Of a DNA stretch of 64,000 nt, positions 62,176 to 64,000 are shown in pieces; position 1 is the stretch's first letter; the number at the start of each line of letters is the position of its first letter. The stretch comes from Tomocerus qinae. Taxonomy: Eukaryota; Arthropoda; Collembola; Entomobryomorpha; Tomoceridae. The DNA lies in NCBI GenBank assembly GCA_020055645.1, contig CM034546.1, forward strand, positions 114,626,375 through 114,690,374. The letters are read 5' to 3'. The translations under genes and the position numbers were made by a program. Below the pieces are notes generated by a model that was given only the letters and a program-made list of their open reading frames with translations, had not been told where the DNA came from and did no database searches.

Positions 62176-63801
62176 CTAAGCACGAAATGTGAACTTCTCA
62201 AACAATTCTAATAAATCTCTCAATGTAGCATAGCATGGTATTAAAAGTCCTACAATGGAATTGAATTTTTCTGAACTTTTGACTTTTGTGCTGAACAGAT
62301 CCAATCTTTGTCCTGTAATTTCTGATCTGAATAGTCTAAAAATAAGAAATCTGTTAAATTGAAATGGCACAATCACATAAAGGAGATAGATTATTAATAC
62401 GGCTACAAAAATCCAAAAATTCTGTTTTATTATGTAACATTATGCATCTTGCATTCCTGAGATTACACATAAGTTATAATATGTATACTACAGTCTATTC
62501 AGATCGCAATTTTAGTATTGTGCTAAACTAGAAGGTTTTACTTGAGTATAATATATAGCCCAATAGGTATATTGGGTCTGCATATTTGCACCATTGGTGC
62601 ATAGAAGATTTGATTACATACATAAAACTTCTATTCTGCTTCTGTTAGAAGTAATGCGACTGAAAAGTTTATTTCTCTGGATGTTTTATTCGTTGTACAC
62701 TACTGCTTGTTACTTACTGAAGTCGCAGTGCTTAGAATAGTTAGAATAGAGTAGTTGAAAATGGTATAACTTAATCTTGTCTATATTGTGCATTCCTTTG
62801 CTAAAAGACTTGACATTATTATTATGCTTTATTGGATTTGATTGATACCTTACATTATGATTATCATTTGCTTCAGTGTTTCTATTCGTTGAAAGAGTGT
62901 CAACTGAAATACTTTCATATATACTATGTCTTTTGTAAATGCTACATAAATTAAAAGTATTAAAAGATAAGAGTATTATTGTCATTAAATATTCATTTGA
63001 TTTTTATTGAGACTGATGCGACTATGCGAAGAATGCCGCTACCAAAAAATTGTTTGACTACTTACTAACTGCCGGGCTAGTACACATAAGTATGACTGGT
63101 TCTGTCCTGTCAGGTCACAAGTATCTATAATAGACAGTCAGTTCGAGATAAATTTCAGCCGCCAATCCAGTATTGTTCTTTCAACTGATCTGTTCAAATG
63201 GTAATTTGTATAAATAGGTAGTGTATCTTTAGGTTGCTAAATAAATATAATCATCTATAATGAGATGTTTCATAATGATGCAAATCATTCTTATTTATAT
63301 AGATTCACAGTTGGATATCAGTATTTATTGCCCTGATTCTATTTATCTGCCTAAATAAATATATGTAATACCAAAGTGATTTGAATGTTTCCAGGGCTCC
63401 GCCCTCAGGGACAAAGTGACGACATGCTCCAGAAAACTGGTTTCCCCCAACCAGTTCTCCGAATCGAAATCGGGGGTAAAGTGGTTGGAAAGAACTGGTT
63501 GGGGGAAACCAGTTTTCTGGAGCATGTCGTCACCTTGCCCCTGAGAGGCGTAGCCATGGGACCAATCAAGGCATCTTGTGTAATACAATAAGTCTAAAAT
63601 AGATGTTTACTGTTACCAGTTAAATACAATCACACCATTAAACTCATTTTTAAATAGACCATGATAAAAAGATATAGATATATCAGATTGATATGTATTA
63701 ATATAATAAAACGTTTGTTCTCTACATGCATATTCTGGTTTATTTTCAAGATGTCCCAATATCATCTTTATAGCATAGGGAAGTATGGTTCTATTAAAAT
63801 C
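62176..63801 (-). CDS. Unrecognised gene, 3' part of a spliced minus-strand coding sequence (runs off the right edge)
   Basis: Three minus-strand exons fit together: 63801-63617, 62941-62718 and 62312-62176. They join GT-AG (acceptors TTTACATAG, TTTATGTAG and AAATTACAG; donors GTAACA and GTAAGT) in phases 2 and 1, leaving one open frame of 181 codons before the stop. The first exon reads NRTILPYAIKMILGHLENKP, then YACREQTFYYINTYQSDI and SISFYHGLFKNEFNGVIVFN. The middle exon is Asn/Ser/His-rich and looks like a disordered linker. The last reads FSTKVKSSEKFNSIVGLLIP and YATLRDLLELFEKFTFRA, amphipathic and probably helical. I do not recognise the family. The 5' part must lie beyond 64000. MITE copy 2 sits in the intron between the first two exons. 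The middle exon is the least certain. Confidence 0.6.
63372..63578. mobile_element. 207-bp hairpin MITE, copy 2 (8-bp TSD)
   Basis: Identical in length and orientation to the copy at 61691. The only difference I see is one substitution, G at 63483 where copy 1 has A at 61802. It is flanked by its own perfect 8-bp duplication TGTAATAC (63364-63371 and 63579-63586), so this is an independent insertion and not part of a local duplication. It lies in an intron of the unrecognised minus-strand gene. Confidence 0.92.
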
Positions 63802-64000
63802 CTATGTAAAAACTATTCAAAATTAAAATAAAGACACCTTTCACTGCCTCACGTCATAAAATACAAAGCTAAACAAATATTACACGCGAAGAACACGACC
63901 TGAATTGATTATTGACGAGATAAACAGATATTGTGGACTTGTGGATTTATAAAGTTCCATGATCAGCATAATCACGAATGAATGTAACATAATCTGGGGG
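63802..64000. other. Upstream intron of the right-edge gene
   Basis: The acceptor at 63802 implies that an intron continues to the window edge. No further exon is visible in these bases. Confidence 0.4.

Noticed and set aside
63343..63591. Same peptides as at 61.7 kb
   Set aside because: By-product of the second MITE copy, not a gene family.

Overview
The window is animal nuclear DNA, most likely from an insect or close arthropod relative. Supporting signs are spliced genes with GT-AG introns, a Dpr-family immunoglobulin gene (an arthropod family), an interstitial TTAGG-type telomeric stretch, a tRNA gene with a canonical intron, and AT-rich non-coding DNA full of small DNA transposons. I cannot name the species.

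Layout. Positions 1-30021 hold no gene I can support. This part contains simple repeats, hairpins, and a 1.5 kb inverted-terminal-repeat element (14349-15874) with a smaller MITE inside it. Positions 30022-55804 (minus strand) carry one large gene of the Dpr cell-surface family. I reconstructed five coding exons whose splice sites and phases all fit; they encode a 276-residue signal peptide, two-Ig-domain, GPI-tail protein. Its long introns hold a fold-back element with TTAGG repeats (intron 4), a non-autonomous Helitron-like element built around two nested minisatellites (intron 3), and a tRNA-Glu(CTC) gene on the opposite strand (intron 1). Positions 57403-64000 are compact and gene-rich. 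They contain an ILRUN (C6orf106-like) gene on the plus strand, a TRAPPC4/Trs23 gene converging on it from the minus strand, and the 3' end of an unrecognised minus-strand gene that runs off the right edge. Two almost identical 207-bp hairpin MITEs with perfect 8-bp target duplications sit in this cluster, one between genes and one in an intron of the last gene.

The protein genes do not form an evident pathway. Dpr is a neuronal surface recognition protein, ILRUN-type proteins bind ubiquitin-pathway and signalling partners, and TRAPPC4 is a core subunit of the TRAPP tethering complexes. No operon-like or defence-like system is visible. The most interesting content is the mobile-element layer and the unidentified gene at the right edge.
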